Positions 1 to 5,745 of a stretch of DNA of 6,840 nucleotides are shown one piece after another. The stretch's first letter is position 1, and each line of letters opens with the position of its first letter. The notes under the pieces are model-generated. The model was not told the origin of the DNA. It was given only the letters and a program-made list of their open reading frames with translations, and did no database searches. Source of the DNA: Kiritimatiellales bacterium (GTDB lineage Bacteria > Verrucomicrobiota > Kiritimatiellia > Kiritimatiellales > Pontiellaceae). The DNA lies in NCBI GenBank assembly GCA_013042165.1, contig JABDQT010000187.1, forward strand, positions 1-6,840. Direction: 5' to 3'. A program made the position numbers and the translations under genes.

Positions 1-509
1 GCCGCATCCAGCGCGGCCTTGCTGGCGGTCAGATGAGGGATGCGCAGAGCCAGTTCTTTCTCAAGATCGCTGGCATCATCCGATTTAAGCAGCTCCCATT
101 CGCGCCGGGCGACCTCCTGCCGGCCAAGCTCGAGCTTATAGTCGAAGCGGGCTTTTTCCAGTCTGGATTCGGCATCGGCAAGCGCCAGCTGATAGTCAAC
201 GGGGTCGATTTTAAGGATTTCAGCATCCCGGGCCAGGTAGCCGCCGTCGATGAAACCGTCATTCATGGAAATGATCTCGCCGGCAACACGCGCCTGCAGG
301 ATCACCTCTTCGGCCGGCGTCACCGTGCCGTTCAGATGCAGCACAATGGTCTGGTCAGCCTGCTTGAGCGGGACAACATCGACCAGCACCGCCATCTTTG
401 GCGGCTGTTTTCTTTCCGCCTTTGGCGCGGTCACGACAATGACGATGTTACCGATAACGGCACCGACTACCAGAATGATGCAGACGATTGCGATGACTGA
501 TTTACGCAT
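1..509 (-). CDS. HlyD/RND-type efflux periplasmic adaptor (membrane fusion protein), N-terminal part
   Basis: Open frame running off the left edge; 169 N-terminal residues are visible. Such adaptors bridge an inner-membrane pump and a TolC-like channel. Residues 5-26 form one hydrophobic segment (inner-membrane anchor or uncleaved signal) with no lipobox. The stretch from about 62 to 110 (TVTPAEEVILQARVAGEI, then FIDGGYLARDAEILKIDP) is the typical first half of the barrel-sandwich (lipoyl-like) domain. Residues 108-169 are charged and helical, the start of the alpha-hairpin. The ATG at 509 is preceded by GGAGA (complement of 516-520). The gene lies 12 bp after the outer-membrane channel gene, so the two are almost certainly co-transcribed. 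The second half, and with it the choice between RND and ABC partner, lies outside the window. Family assignment is firm; the pump type is inference. Confidence 0.9.
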   Translation of the reverse strand, partial: MRKSVIAIVCIILVVGAVIGNIVIVVTAPKAERKQPPKMAVLVDVVPLKQADQTIVLHLNGTVTPAEEVILQARVAGEIISMNDGFIDGGYLARDAEILKIDPVDYQLALADAESRLEKARFDYKLELGRQEVARREWELLKSDDASDLEKELALRIPHLTASKAALDA

Positions 510-521
510 GGGGATTCTCCA

Positions 522-1898
522 TTAATTCGCTGAAAGTTCGTTGGGCCAGCTTCCGCCGAGCGCGCGGTACAGATTGATCCGATACTGGAGCAGGTTGTAT
601 TGCGCTTCGACCCGGTCACGTTCGAGATTCTGCAGACCGATAAGCTCGACGAGCACGGGCAGGTATTCGATCAGTCCGTTGCGGTAACGGTTGACCGCTT
701 CGTCATAGGAGCTGCGGCTGAGTTCAAGATTGCGGTCAAGTGCCGTAATATAGTCACGCTGCTTCTGCTCAGAGACCAGCGCATCCTCCACTTCCTTGAT
801 GGCGTTGATCACGACTTCACGATAAGCCGCCAGCCGCTCATCGACGACGGCGCGGGTGCGTTCGACCTCGGCCTTGCGGCGTCCGCCTTCGAAGATCGGA
901 CCGGTTACACTGCCGGCAAGGTTGGCAAACCAGTCATCGAGCAGATCGGAAAAGCGGTTGTTCTGATACTCGGCTCCGGCGGTCAGCCGGATAGCCGGCA
1001 GGCGATCGGCGCGGGATGCGCTGACGGCCCAGTCGGCGGCACGGAGCTGGAGGCCGGCGCGGCGGACGTCGGGACGATTGGCCAGCACCTCGGCCGGAAT
1101 TCCAATGGTCGGGAGAGATCCCGGTATGGGAAGCTGATCGCCGGTAATTTCCGGATTTTGAAAGTCGGCGCGGCCGAGCAGGGCGGTAAGCTCGTTACGC
1201 AGCAGCTGCTCGCGCAGCTCGGCCAGCGGGATGCGTGATTCCGTAGCGGCAACGGTCTGGCGTTGCTGGTAGACATCGAGCGCGGAGGCGAACGACCTTC
1301 GAAAACGCAGTTCGATCAGTTCAAGCGAGGTTTTGTTCGACTCGAGCTGGCTGCGGATCAATTCGGTTTGCAGCTTTTGCGAGATGATCCCCGTCCAGCG
1401 CAGGGCGGTTTGCGCGGCGAGGCTGACGGCGGCCGAATTAAGCTGTTCGCGCGAGGCCGCACGGTCCAGTGCCGCAGCCTCGGTCTGCGATTGAACCCGG
1501 CCCCACAGGTCGAGCTCGTATGAAGCACTGAAACCCAGATCGTAGTTTTTCAGCGTGGATTTGGTCTGCATGTTTCTTCTGCCCGATGTCGAGGTTTCGT
1601 AGCCGAGCGAGGGGATGCGGGCGGCCCCGGCCTTGGCGGCAATGGCTTCAGCCTGGGCCAGTCGCGCCCAGGCCTGCTGGATGGTCGGGCTGTTGGTAAG
1701 CGCCTCATCAATCAGCGTGTTCAGTTCCGCAGATCCGAAGCTTTCCCACCAGCGGTTCTGCATATCGGGAGCGTCTTCGGAATAGAGCGAAAAGCGTTCC
1801 GGTATATTGTTCAGCTCCGCTCGTTCGTCCGGCGCATAGAGTGCGCAGGAGCAGAGCAGCAAGGTGAAGATCGGACTGATTAGAAGGAGCGGTCTCAT
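522..1898 (-). CDS. TolC/NodT-family outer-membrane efflux lipoprotein
   Basis: 458 residues, the usual length for this family, which forms the trimeric outer-membrane channel of tripartite efflux pumps. The N-terminus is a lipoprotein signal with lipobox LCSC, giving a predicted lipidated Cys18. Family hallmarks visible are RWWESFGSAELNTLIDEAL (residues 49-67), YELDLWGR (127-134) and the C-terminal ALGGSWP. Two OEP repeats are expected at about 50-245 and 260-450. The start codon ATG at 1898 overlaps the stop of the upstream TetR gene in an ATGA, which suggests translational coupling; a distant AAAGGA sits 10 nt before it. The adaptor gene follows 12 bp downstream. Several long plus-strand frames over this gene are shadows with no family sense. 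The order channel then adaptor differs from the common adaptor-pump-channel order but occurs in other bacteria. Substrate is unknown. Confidence 0.95.
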   Translation of the reverse strand: MRPLLLISPIFTLLLCSCALYAPDERAELNNIPERFSLYSEDAPDMQNRWWESFGSAELNTLIDEALTNSPTIQQAWARLAQAEAIAAKAGAARIPSLGYETSTSGRRNMQTKSTLKNYDLGFSASYELDLWGRVQSQTEAAALDRAASREQLNSAAVSLAAQTALRWTGIISQKLQTELIRSQLESNKTSLELIELRFRRSFASALDVYQQRQTVAATESRIPLAELREQLLRNELTALLGRADFQNPEITGDQLPIPGSLPTIGIPAEVLANRPDVRRAGLQLRAADWAVSASRADRLPAIRLTAGAEYQNNRFSDLLDDWFANLAGSVTGPIFEGGRRKAEVERTRAVVDERLAAYREVVINAIKEVEDALVSEQKQRDYITALDRNLELSRSSYDEAVNRYRNGLIEYLPVLVELIGLQNLERDRVEAQYNLLQYRINLYRALGGSWPNELSAN

Positions 1899-2530
1899 GG
1901 GTGCTTAATCCTTTGTATTTCCTTGAGACCACCCATTGAGAACTCGGCAATGTGGCGGGCGGTTTGTTCAATCTCGTTCTCTGTCATCGTGGTTTTTCCA
2001 ATCACATGCTTCCGAAGCGGTCGGCTGAAGTTGAAGAATGCGCATTGGCCAATGATGCTGTGCATGCATAAGCGAATCCGCTCTTCCGAAATGTGCTGTT
2101 CGAGTGCCAAATGCACCACCTTGCCAAGAAATCGGGTTTGCGGCATCAGCGCCTCTTCCGCTATGTGGTCGAGCGCCAGGGTGGGGTTCGACATTTCCTG
2201 ATGCAGCAGTTTTGCAAACAAGCCGCTTTCGGTTTCGCTGAAGATCCGGTGCAGGATGGCATTGGCATAACTGAAGATATAATCCTCGAGGATCGGATTT
2301 TCCGGCAGGCACCCGTCGATGGGATAGGCGGTGGAGGCCAGATCAAAGGCGCGGTGCCAGACCGCATCATAGAGCTTTTCCTTGTCGCCAAAGTGATAGT
2401 TTACCGCCGCAATATTGGCCTCGGCCTTCTCGCTGATCTCCGCAATGGTCGCATCGCGAAAGCCTTTTTCGGCAAAAACCTCGCCGGCCGCATGGATCAG
2501 CCGCTCTTTGGTTGTCAATTTTCCGGACAT
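1895..2530 (-). CDS. TetR-family transcriptional regulator, CecR/DUF1956-like
   Basis: 211 residues. The N-terminal TetR DNA-binding domain covers about 6-58, with the helix-turn-helix at about 27-48: ATIAEISEKAEANIAAVNYHF followed by GDKEKLYDAVW. The NIAAVNYHFGDKEKLY stretch and the C-terminal part (about 80-200, including MHSIIGQCAFFNFSRP) remind me of the CecR/YbiH (DUF1956) group, which in enterobacteria controls HlyD-type efflux genes. The gene is the first of the efflux operon, and its TGA overlaps the ATG of the channel gene (1895-1898). Expected role: a repressor released by a pump substrate, acting on its own promoter. The ATG at 2530 starts in front of the expected SGKLTTKERLIHAA helix, but no Shine-Dalgarno-like sequence is visible upstream. 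The ligand cannot be told from the sequence. Confidence 0.93.
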   Translation of the reverse strand: MSGKLTTKERLIHAAGEVFAEKGFRDATIAEISEKAEANIAAVNYHFGDKEKLYDAVWHRAFDLASTAYPIDGCLPENPILEDYIFSYANAILHRIFSETESGLFAKLLHQEMSNPTLALDHIAEEALMPQTRFLGKVVHLALEQHISEERIRLCMHSIIGQCAFFNFSRPLRKHVIGKTTMTENEIEQTARHIAEFSMGGLKEIQRIKHP

Positions 2531-2535
2531 AATTA

Positions 2536-2547
2536 AAACGCGCGTTT
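2536..2547. promoter_or_regulatory. Perfect 12-bp palindrome, candidate TetR operator
   Basis: AAACGCGCGTTT is an exact palindrome lying between the predicted transcription start and the ATG of the TetR-type regulator. The arrangement AAAC-N4-GTTT is like operators known for some TetR-family proteins, such as PsrA-type sites. A repressor bound here would block the start of its own operon. The site is directly visible; its use as an operator is inference from position and symmetry. Confidence 0.45.
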
Positions 2548-2563
2548 GAAATGAGTGTTTAGC

Positions 2564-2592
2564 AGGCTAGGCAAAATGAAATGAGCTGTCAA
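2564..2592 (-). promoter_or_regulatory. Candidate sigma-70 promoter of the TetR-efflux operon
   Basis: Reading the minus strand, a perfect -35 box TTGACA (complement of 2587-2592) is followed by a 17-nt spacer and TAGCCT (complement of 2564-2569), a weak -10 sharing TA...T with the consensus. An AT-rich UP-like tract (TTTTAAATATATTC on the minus strand) lies just upstream. Transcription would begin near 2557, leaving a leader of about 27 nt before the regulator ATG. The -35 box and spacing are good; the poor -10 keeps confidence moderate. Confidence 0.5.
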
Positions 2593-2621
2593 CGGAATCA
2601 AGAATATATTTAAAATGACGG

Positions 2622-2638
2622 TTTGAATTCAGTTCAAA
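2622..2638. repeat. Inverted repeat TTTGAA-N5-TTCAAA
   Basis: Two perfect 6-bp arms separated by TTCAG, about 30 bp upstream of the candidate -35 box of the efflux operon. It overlaps the minus-strand T-rich tail of the preceding terminator. It could be a regulator site or chance in AT-rich DNA; no long stem is formed. Confidence 0.25.
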
Positions 2639-2670
2639 AATAAAAGCCCCTCCAGTTTGGAGAGGCTTTT
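2636..2670 (-). terminator. Rho-independent terminator after the Cys-rich gene
   Basis: The inverted repeat 2642-2670 has arms AAAAGCC and CTCC around a 5-nt loop. As minus-strand RNA the single non-complementary position (2649/2663) becomes a G-U pair, giving an unbroken 12-bp stem followed by UUUUAUUUUU. As plus-strand RNA the same position is a C-A mismatch, although eight T follow there. It starts 19 bp past the stop codon of the Cys-rich gene and separates that unit from the efflux operon. Confidence 0.88.
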
Positions 2671-2688
2671 TTTTGAGACAACGTCGAT

Positions 2689-2901
2689 TTACGCCGACTT
2701 TACAGCGGATTCTTTATCAGCCTTCTTGGCTCCGCCGCATGCTGTTTGCTTTTCTCCACCCTTGCAAGCAGAGCACTCGGTTTTTTCTTTGTCCGCTTTC
2801 TTATCGGTTTTCTTTGCTTCACAGCCGCAACCGCCGCAAGCAAACGCGGAACTTCCGGCCATCATCAACGTAATTGCTGCAATACTAAGTACTTTCTTCA
2901 T
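2689..2901 (-). CDS. Small exported Cys/Lys-rich protein, unknown function
   Basis: 70 residues. A clear Sec signal peptide (MKKVLSIAAITLMMAGSSAFA) with an AFA cleavage site after residue 21 gives a mature protein of 49 residues that starts with Cys. The mature part contains CGGCGC (Cys22, 25, 27), CSAC (Cys43, 46) and Cys55, within a low-complexity Lys/Asp/Glu-rich background. The position before Cys22 (AFA) is a poor lipobox, so a soluble periplasmic form is more likely than a lipoprotein. The start is supported by AAGGAG (complement of 2909-2914) 7 nt before the ATG. I do not recognise a family. Cys pairs of this kind fit metal binding or redox buffering, but that is inference. The gene follows the anti-sigma gene on the same strand after 92 bp and ends just before a strong terminator, so it may be a read-through gene or a target of that sigma factor. 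Confidence 0.85.
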   Translation of the reverse strand: MKKVLSIAAITLMMAGSSAFACGGCGCEAKKTDKKADKEKTECSACKGGEKQTACGGAKKADKESAVKSA

Positions 2902-2928
2902 GGTGTGTCTCCTTATGGGTTACGAGTT

Positions 2929-2934
2929 TCTATA
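2929..2934 (-). promoter_or_regulatory. Candidate -10 element of the Cys-rich gene
   Basis: TATAGA on the minus strand, about 28 bp before the start codon. No good -35 box is seen 17 nt upstream (near 2952-2957). Together with the phased direct repeats around that place this would fit an activator-dependent promoter. The hexamer alone is weak evidence. Confidence 0.3.
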
Positions 2935-2939
2935 AGTAT

Positions 2940-2968
2940 TGATGCCAACGTTCGTAGTGTGACGCCAA
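2940..2968 (-). repeat. 20-bp-phased direct repeat TTGGCRTCA upstream of the Cys-rich gene
   Basis: On the minus strand TTGGCGTCA (complement of 2960-2968) and TTGGCATCA (complement of 2940-2948) share 8 of 9 bases and are spaced exactly 20 bp, two helical turns. They lie in the 92-bp gap before the Cys-rich gene and flank the place where a -35 box would be. This geometry is typical of direct-repeat binding sites for dimeric activators, but the binding protein is unknown. Confidence 0.4.
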
Positions 2969-2993
2969 TCCTTTCATTTTTTCCGGTGACTCT

Positions 2994-3638
2994 TTATTCC
3001 TCGATCGTCAGCGAAGTGGCCTGCAGTATTTTTTCACCGTTTTCTTCCACGATTCTTCCATCAACCACAACATCCGTCGGACCTTTGCAGAAGCATTTGT
3101 TGTATTGCCTGAGGCCGGGATCCCGGGCCAGGCGTATAATTGTTATTGTGCCATGCTCATTTCTGTAGCGAATGGCTTTACCGCAGCGCTTCTCCTTCTG
3201 CAAGGTGCAGCGCATGCAGACGCATTCACCATGCAGATGAACCGGCCCGGCTTCCGCCGTTGCGACAATGCCGCCATCAATTCCTGATGGATTAAAAAGC
3301 ACGTTCAGCGAGAGCAGGATCACAACAGCCGCTGCGATGGCAAACAGGGGCCGGAACAGGAACGGGGACTTTTGCTTCTTCAGCTTTTCAGTCACGGACA
3401 GTTCAAACTCCGGGGCATCCGCCTGGGCGCGTACCCGGGTGTGCAAGGCTGCCATGAATGCGTCTGCTGACCGCTCGGGTGCATGTGCCTGCGACCACGC
3501 TTCCCAAATTAACAGTTCCTGCCGGAAATCATCCGCCAGCTCGGAATCATCTCTCAGCATTCCGGCCAGTTCATTCAGTTCCGCTTCATCTGGATCTCCA
3601 TCAAGGTAGAGGGAGAGCAGCTCTTCATAACGGGTCAT
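2994..3638 (-). CDS. Membrane anti-sigma factor with six-cysteine extracytoplasmic domain
   Basis: 214 residues from the ATG at 3638. This start overlaps the sigma-factor stop in an ATGA and has GAGGGTGG (complement of 3643-3650) 4 nt upstream; an in-frame ATG 11 codons earlier is less likely. Residues 1-92 are cytoplasmic and acidic, opening MTRYEELLSLYLDGDPDEAELNELAGML-like, the kind of N-terminus seen in FecR-like and anti-sigma proteins. It has no cysteine, so it is not a zinc-type (ZAS) anti-sigma. One membrane segment spans about 93-115. The outer part (116-214) has Cys139, 141, 144, 152, 182 and 184 plus His134 and His136, then VVVDGRIVEENGEKILQATS-like beta strands. This part resembles small exported domains with a CxxC...CKGP...VxGxV pattern, as I recall them (possibly DUF6370). 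Likely role: holds the sigma factor at the membrane and senses a metal or redox signal. The anti-sigma role rests on gene pairing. Confidence 0.82.
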   Translation of the reverse strand: MTRYEELLSLYLDGDPDEAELNELAGMLRDDSELADDFRQELLIWEAWSQAHAPERSADAFMAALHTRVRAQADAPEFELSVTEKLKKQKSPFLFRPLFAIAAAVVILLSLNVLFNPSGIDGGIVATAEAGPVHLHGECVCMRCTLQKEKRCGKAIRYRNEHGTITIIRLARDPGLRQYNKCFCKGPTDVVVDGRIVEENGEKILQATSLTIEE

Positions 3639-4165
3639 ATTTCCACCCTCTTCAGTTGGGTTTCCATGCATTTGCGGACAGTCATGCGAATGCGTTGCAG
3701 CTGTTTACGGATCGCGGCCGCGGTGGAGGCCTGTTCAGAGGCCAGTTCCTTGGCCCGCCGCCCTTCTTCATAGCGGGAGCGAAGCAGCTCGCGCTGCTGC
3801 TGTTTCAGTTTTTCAACGCAGCCTTTCATTGTTTCAACGACACGATCGTGGTTGGGCTCCGGCTCGTGTTTGTCAACACCCAGGCTCAGGAGGATGTCGG
3901 AAATACCCGCATGCATGATCCTGTAGCGCCGGGCCGCTTTGGTGCGCTCTCCCATTACCTGCCGACGTGCAATGCCGCGAAGCCATTTCCCGAAGTCGGC
4001 TTCGGTATCGAACTGCGCCTGTTTGCGATAGGCAACCAGAAAGACCTCCTGTGCCAGATCATCCACCCATGCCTCATCGGCCCCCAGCGCCCGGATGAAT
4101 GCCCTCAATCCGGCCTGATGTTCTCGCACCAGGGCATCAAAATCCAGGTTATGTATCTTGCTCAT
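3635..4165 (-). CDS. ECF-like sigma-70 family RNA polymerase sigma factor
   Basis: 176 residues, the usual size of an ECF sigma factor with regions 2 and 4 only. Region 2 covers about 8-80: DFDALVREHQAGLRAFIRAL, then VDDLAQEVFLVAYRK (binding to core polymerase) and DFGKWLRGIARRQV (-10 recognition). Region 4 covers about 112-172, with QQQRELLRSRYEEGRRAKELA and a helix-turn-helix ending AAIRKQLQRIRMTVRKCM. The style of region 4 is that of the Rhodopirellula/Verrucomicrobium sigma group as I remember it. The stop overlaps the start of the membrane anti-sigma gene by 4 bp. The ATG at 4165 places the first residues right before region 2; only a weak TAGG lies upstream. The target promoter set cannot be read from the window. 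Transcribed divergently from the MATE gene. Confidence 0.92.
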   Translation of the reverse strand: MSKIHNLDFDALVREHQAGLRAFIRALGADEAWVDDLAQEVFLVAYRKQAQFDTEADFGKWLRGIARRQVMGERTKAARRYRIMHAGISDILLSLGVDKHEPEPNHDRVVETMKGCVEKLKQQQRELLRSRYEEGRRAKELASEQASTAAAIRKQLQRIRMTVRKCMETQLKRVEI

Positions 4166-4223
4166 AACCTACATTGGCGCGAAGAAAGAGTCTGTGACAG
4201 GTGAAAAGCACGAAAGCTGATCT

Positions 4224-4261
4224 CAATTATTCCTCTTTCATATTTCATCCCGTAATAATTG
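4224..4261. repeat. Inverted repeat in the sigma/MATE divergent intergenic region
   Basis: CAATTATT (4224-4231) and AATAATTG (4254-4261) are perfect 8-bp inverted arms separated by 22 nt. They lie in the 115-bp gap (4166-4280) between the divergent sigma-factor and MATE genes. The gap is AT-rich, and no convincing consensus promoter was found in it on either strand; TAATAA near 4253-4258 is the best plus-strand -10 candidate. The repeat could be a shared operator or chance. Confidence 0.3.
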
Positions 4262-4280
4262 GGCGTAGATTGCGCGGCCT

Positions 4281-5696
4281 ATGCAAATGACCGAGAAAAA
4301 AATCGCCCCGTTTGGTGGCTGGCGCGAGCTGATGCAGATCGCCTGGCCGCTGATCATCAGCTCGGGAACATTTGCCCTGCTGAACTTTTGCGACCGGCTT
4401 TTTCTCTCCCGGTACAGCGAGGCGGCCTTTCGCGCATCCCTGCCGGCGGGCATTCTCTTTTTCACGCTCGTTTGCGGATTCATGGCACTGGCGGGATTCA
4501 CCAACACCTTTGTGGCGCAGTATTGGGGCGCAGGCGACAAGGAAGGCTGCGCGAGAGCCACGGCGCAGGGCATCTTTTTTGCCCTGCTTGCCTTTCCGCT
4601 CATCATGGCGCTGACGCCGCTGGGGCTCTGGCTGCTGCGCATCAGCGGGCATGGAGCCGAAGTGCTCGCGCTCGAAGAAAAATACCTGAGCATCCTGATG
4701 TGGTGCGGCGGCGGCATGGCCTTGAGCTCAGCCCTCAGCAGCTTTTTCTCCGGGCGTGGAAAAACCCTGACCATCATGACCTGCAACGTAGTCTCCAACG
4801 GGATCAACATCCTGCTCAACTATCTGTTTATTTTCGGCAAATGGGGGTTTCCGGAGATGGGCATCGCAGGGGCCGGCTGGGCGTCAGTCATCGGGGCCTG
4901 GGCGAGCCCCTTGATTTTCGGACTGCTCTATTTTTCGAAAGCGGTCAATGCGGAGTTTGGAACCCGGCGCAACCTGCGGTTTAATCGCTGGCTGTTTGTG
5001 CGCATGATTCGCTTCGGGCTTCCCTCGGGCATTCATTGGTTTCTCGATGTGGCGGCCTTCACGCTGTTCGTCATGCTCGTGGGCCGCATGGGTGCCATAG
5101 CGCATGTGGCCAGCAACATTGCCTTGAGCGTTAATCTGATTGCCTTCATGCCGATGATCGGCATGGGGATGGCGGCTTCGATACTGGTGGGGCAGTATCT
5201 CGGAAGCGATCGGCCGGAATATGCCGAGCGCATGGGCTGGCTGGCGATGAAGATCGGCATCGGCTACACCACGGTCATCGGCCTCACGTTCCTCCTCTTT
5301 CCGGAGGGGTACACCCGGATCTTTGCCGGGGATGTGGGCGCAGCGCCGGCGGAACTGTTTTCAACCGTCCGCATCCTGCTCGTGATGCTGGCCGTATGGG
5401 GGGCCATGGATGCCACGGCCATTGTTCTATCCGGCGGACTCAAAGGCGCCGGCGACACGCATTTCGTGATGTATTTCCAGTCGGCCGTGGCCTGGGGTTT
5501 TCTGGTGCTCGGCCAGCTGCTGATCGTGTTCGTGTTAAAGCTGAGCATCTTTGCGAGCTGGGCCTGGACGCTCTGCTACATCATCCTTCTCGGGGTCGGT
5601 TTTGCGCTGCGTTTCCGATCCGGGCGCTGGAAAACCATCGACCTGCTGGACCGCCGGCCGGCCGTGCTGGTGGAGTCCATTCCGGTTGAGCACTAA
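4281..5696 (+). CDS. MATE-family multidrug efflux transporter
   Basis: 471 residues, the normal length for MATE exporters, which use a Na+ or H+ gradient to expel cationic compounds across the inner membrane. About twelve hydrophobic segments are present, arranged as two MatE repeats at about 15-175 and 245-405. Typical stretches are AWPLIISSGTFALLNFCDRLFLSRYS (first helix pair, shown in part), LSSFFSGRGKT (about 153-163), NGINILLNYLFIFGKWGFPEMGIAGAGWAS-like helix 5-6 region, and VLSGGLKGAGDT in the second half, the usual partner of FFSGRGKT. The start at 4281 has no Shine-Dalgarno; a second ATG two codons on (4287) is possible. It is the only plus-strand gene and stands alone, divergent from the sigma factor and convergent with the coiled-coil gene. 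Substrate is unknown. Family assignment is firm. Confidence 0.95.
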   Translation: MQMTEKKIAPFGGWRELMQIAWPLIISSGTFALLNFCDRLFLSRYSEAAFRASLPAGILFFTLVCGFMALAGFTNTFVAQYWGAGDKEGCARATAQGIFFALLAFPLIMALTPLGLWLLRISGHGAEVLALEEKYLSILMWCGGGMALSSALSSFFSGRGKTLTIMTCNVVSNGINILLNYLFIFGKWGFPEMGIAGAGWASVIGAWASPLIFGLLYFSKAVNAEFGTRRNLRFNRWLFVRMIRFGLPSGIHWFLDVAAFTLFVMLVGRMGAIAHVASNIALSVNLIAFMPMIGMGMAASILVGQYLGSDRPEYAERMGWLAMKIGIGYTTVIGLTFLLFPEGYTRIFAGDVGAAPAELFSTVRILLVMLAVWGAMDATAIVLSGGLKGAGDTHFVMYFQSAVAWGFLVLGQLLIVFVLKLSIFASWAWTLCYIILLGVGFALRFRSGRWKTIDLLDRRPAVLVESIPVEH

Positions 5697-5723
5697 AAAA
5701 AGCGCCCCGCACGGCGGGACGCT
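5695..5723 (-). terminator. Rho-independent terminator between convergent genes, mainly for the minus strand
   Basis: The inverted repeat 5701-5723 has arms AGCG and CCCGC around a 3-nt loop. As minus-strand RNA the one non-complementary position (5705/5719) pairs as G-U, giving a continuous 10-bp GC-rich stem followed by seven U (complement of 5695-5701). On the plus strand the same position is a C-A mismatch and there is no T tract after the stem. It therefore ends the coiled-coil gene best, and serves the MATE gene weakly at most. Its A-tract overlaps the MATE stop codon. Confidence 0.8.
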
Positions 5724-5745
5724 CTCTGTTCTGAGGAAAGGGCTT

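Noticed and set aside
600..1238. 212-codon plus-strand frame opposite the outer-membrane channel gene
   Set aside because: It lies wholly antisense to a clear TolC-family gene, and its translation shows no domain logic, as expected of a codon-bias shadow.
2657..3168. Plus-strand frames opposite the Cys-rich gene
   Set aside because: Hydrophobic-looking translations come from the complement of Lys/Cys-rich codons; they begin in the terminator stem and have no RBS.
3458..4204. 248-codon plus-strand frame opposite the sigma and anti-sigma genes
   Set aside because: Antisense to two overlapping genes with recognisable families; translation is His/Pro/Leu-rich without motif or plausible RBS.
2987..4241. 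Shared GGAATAA (with GTCACA about 28-30 nt later) upstream of the sigma and Cys-rich genes as an ECF promoter
   Set aside because: The distances differ (28 versus 30 nt) and exceed the 16-17 nt spacing of ECF promoters; one copy overlaps the anti-sigma stop codon. Likely coincidence.
4259..4984. 241-codon plus-strand frame overlapping the MATE gene
   Set aside because: Alternative frame of an obvious 12-helix transporter; no hydrophobic helices or motif in this frame.
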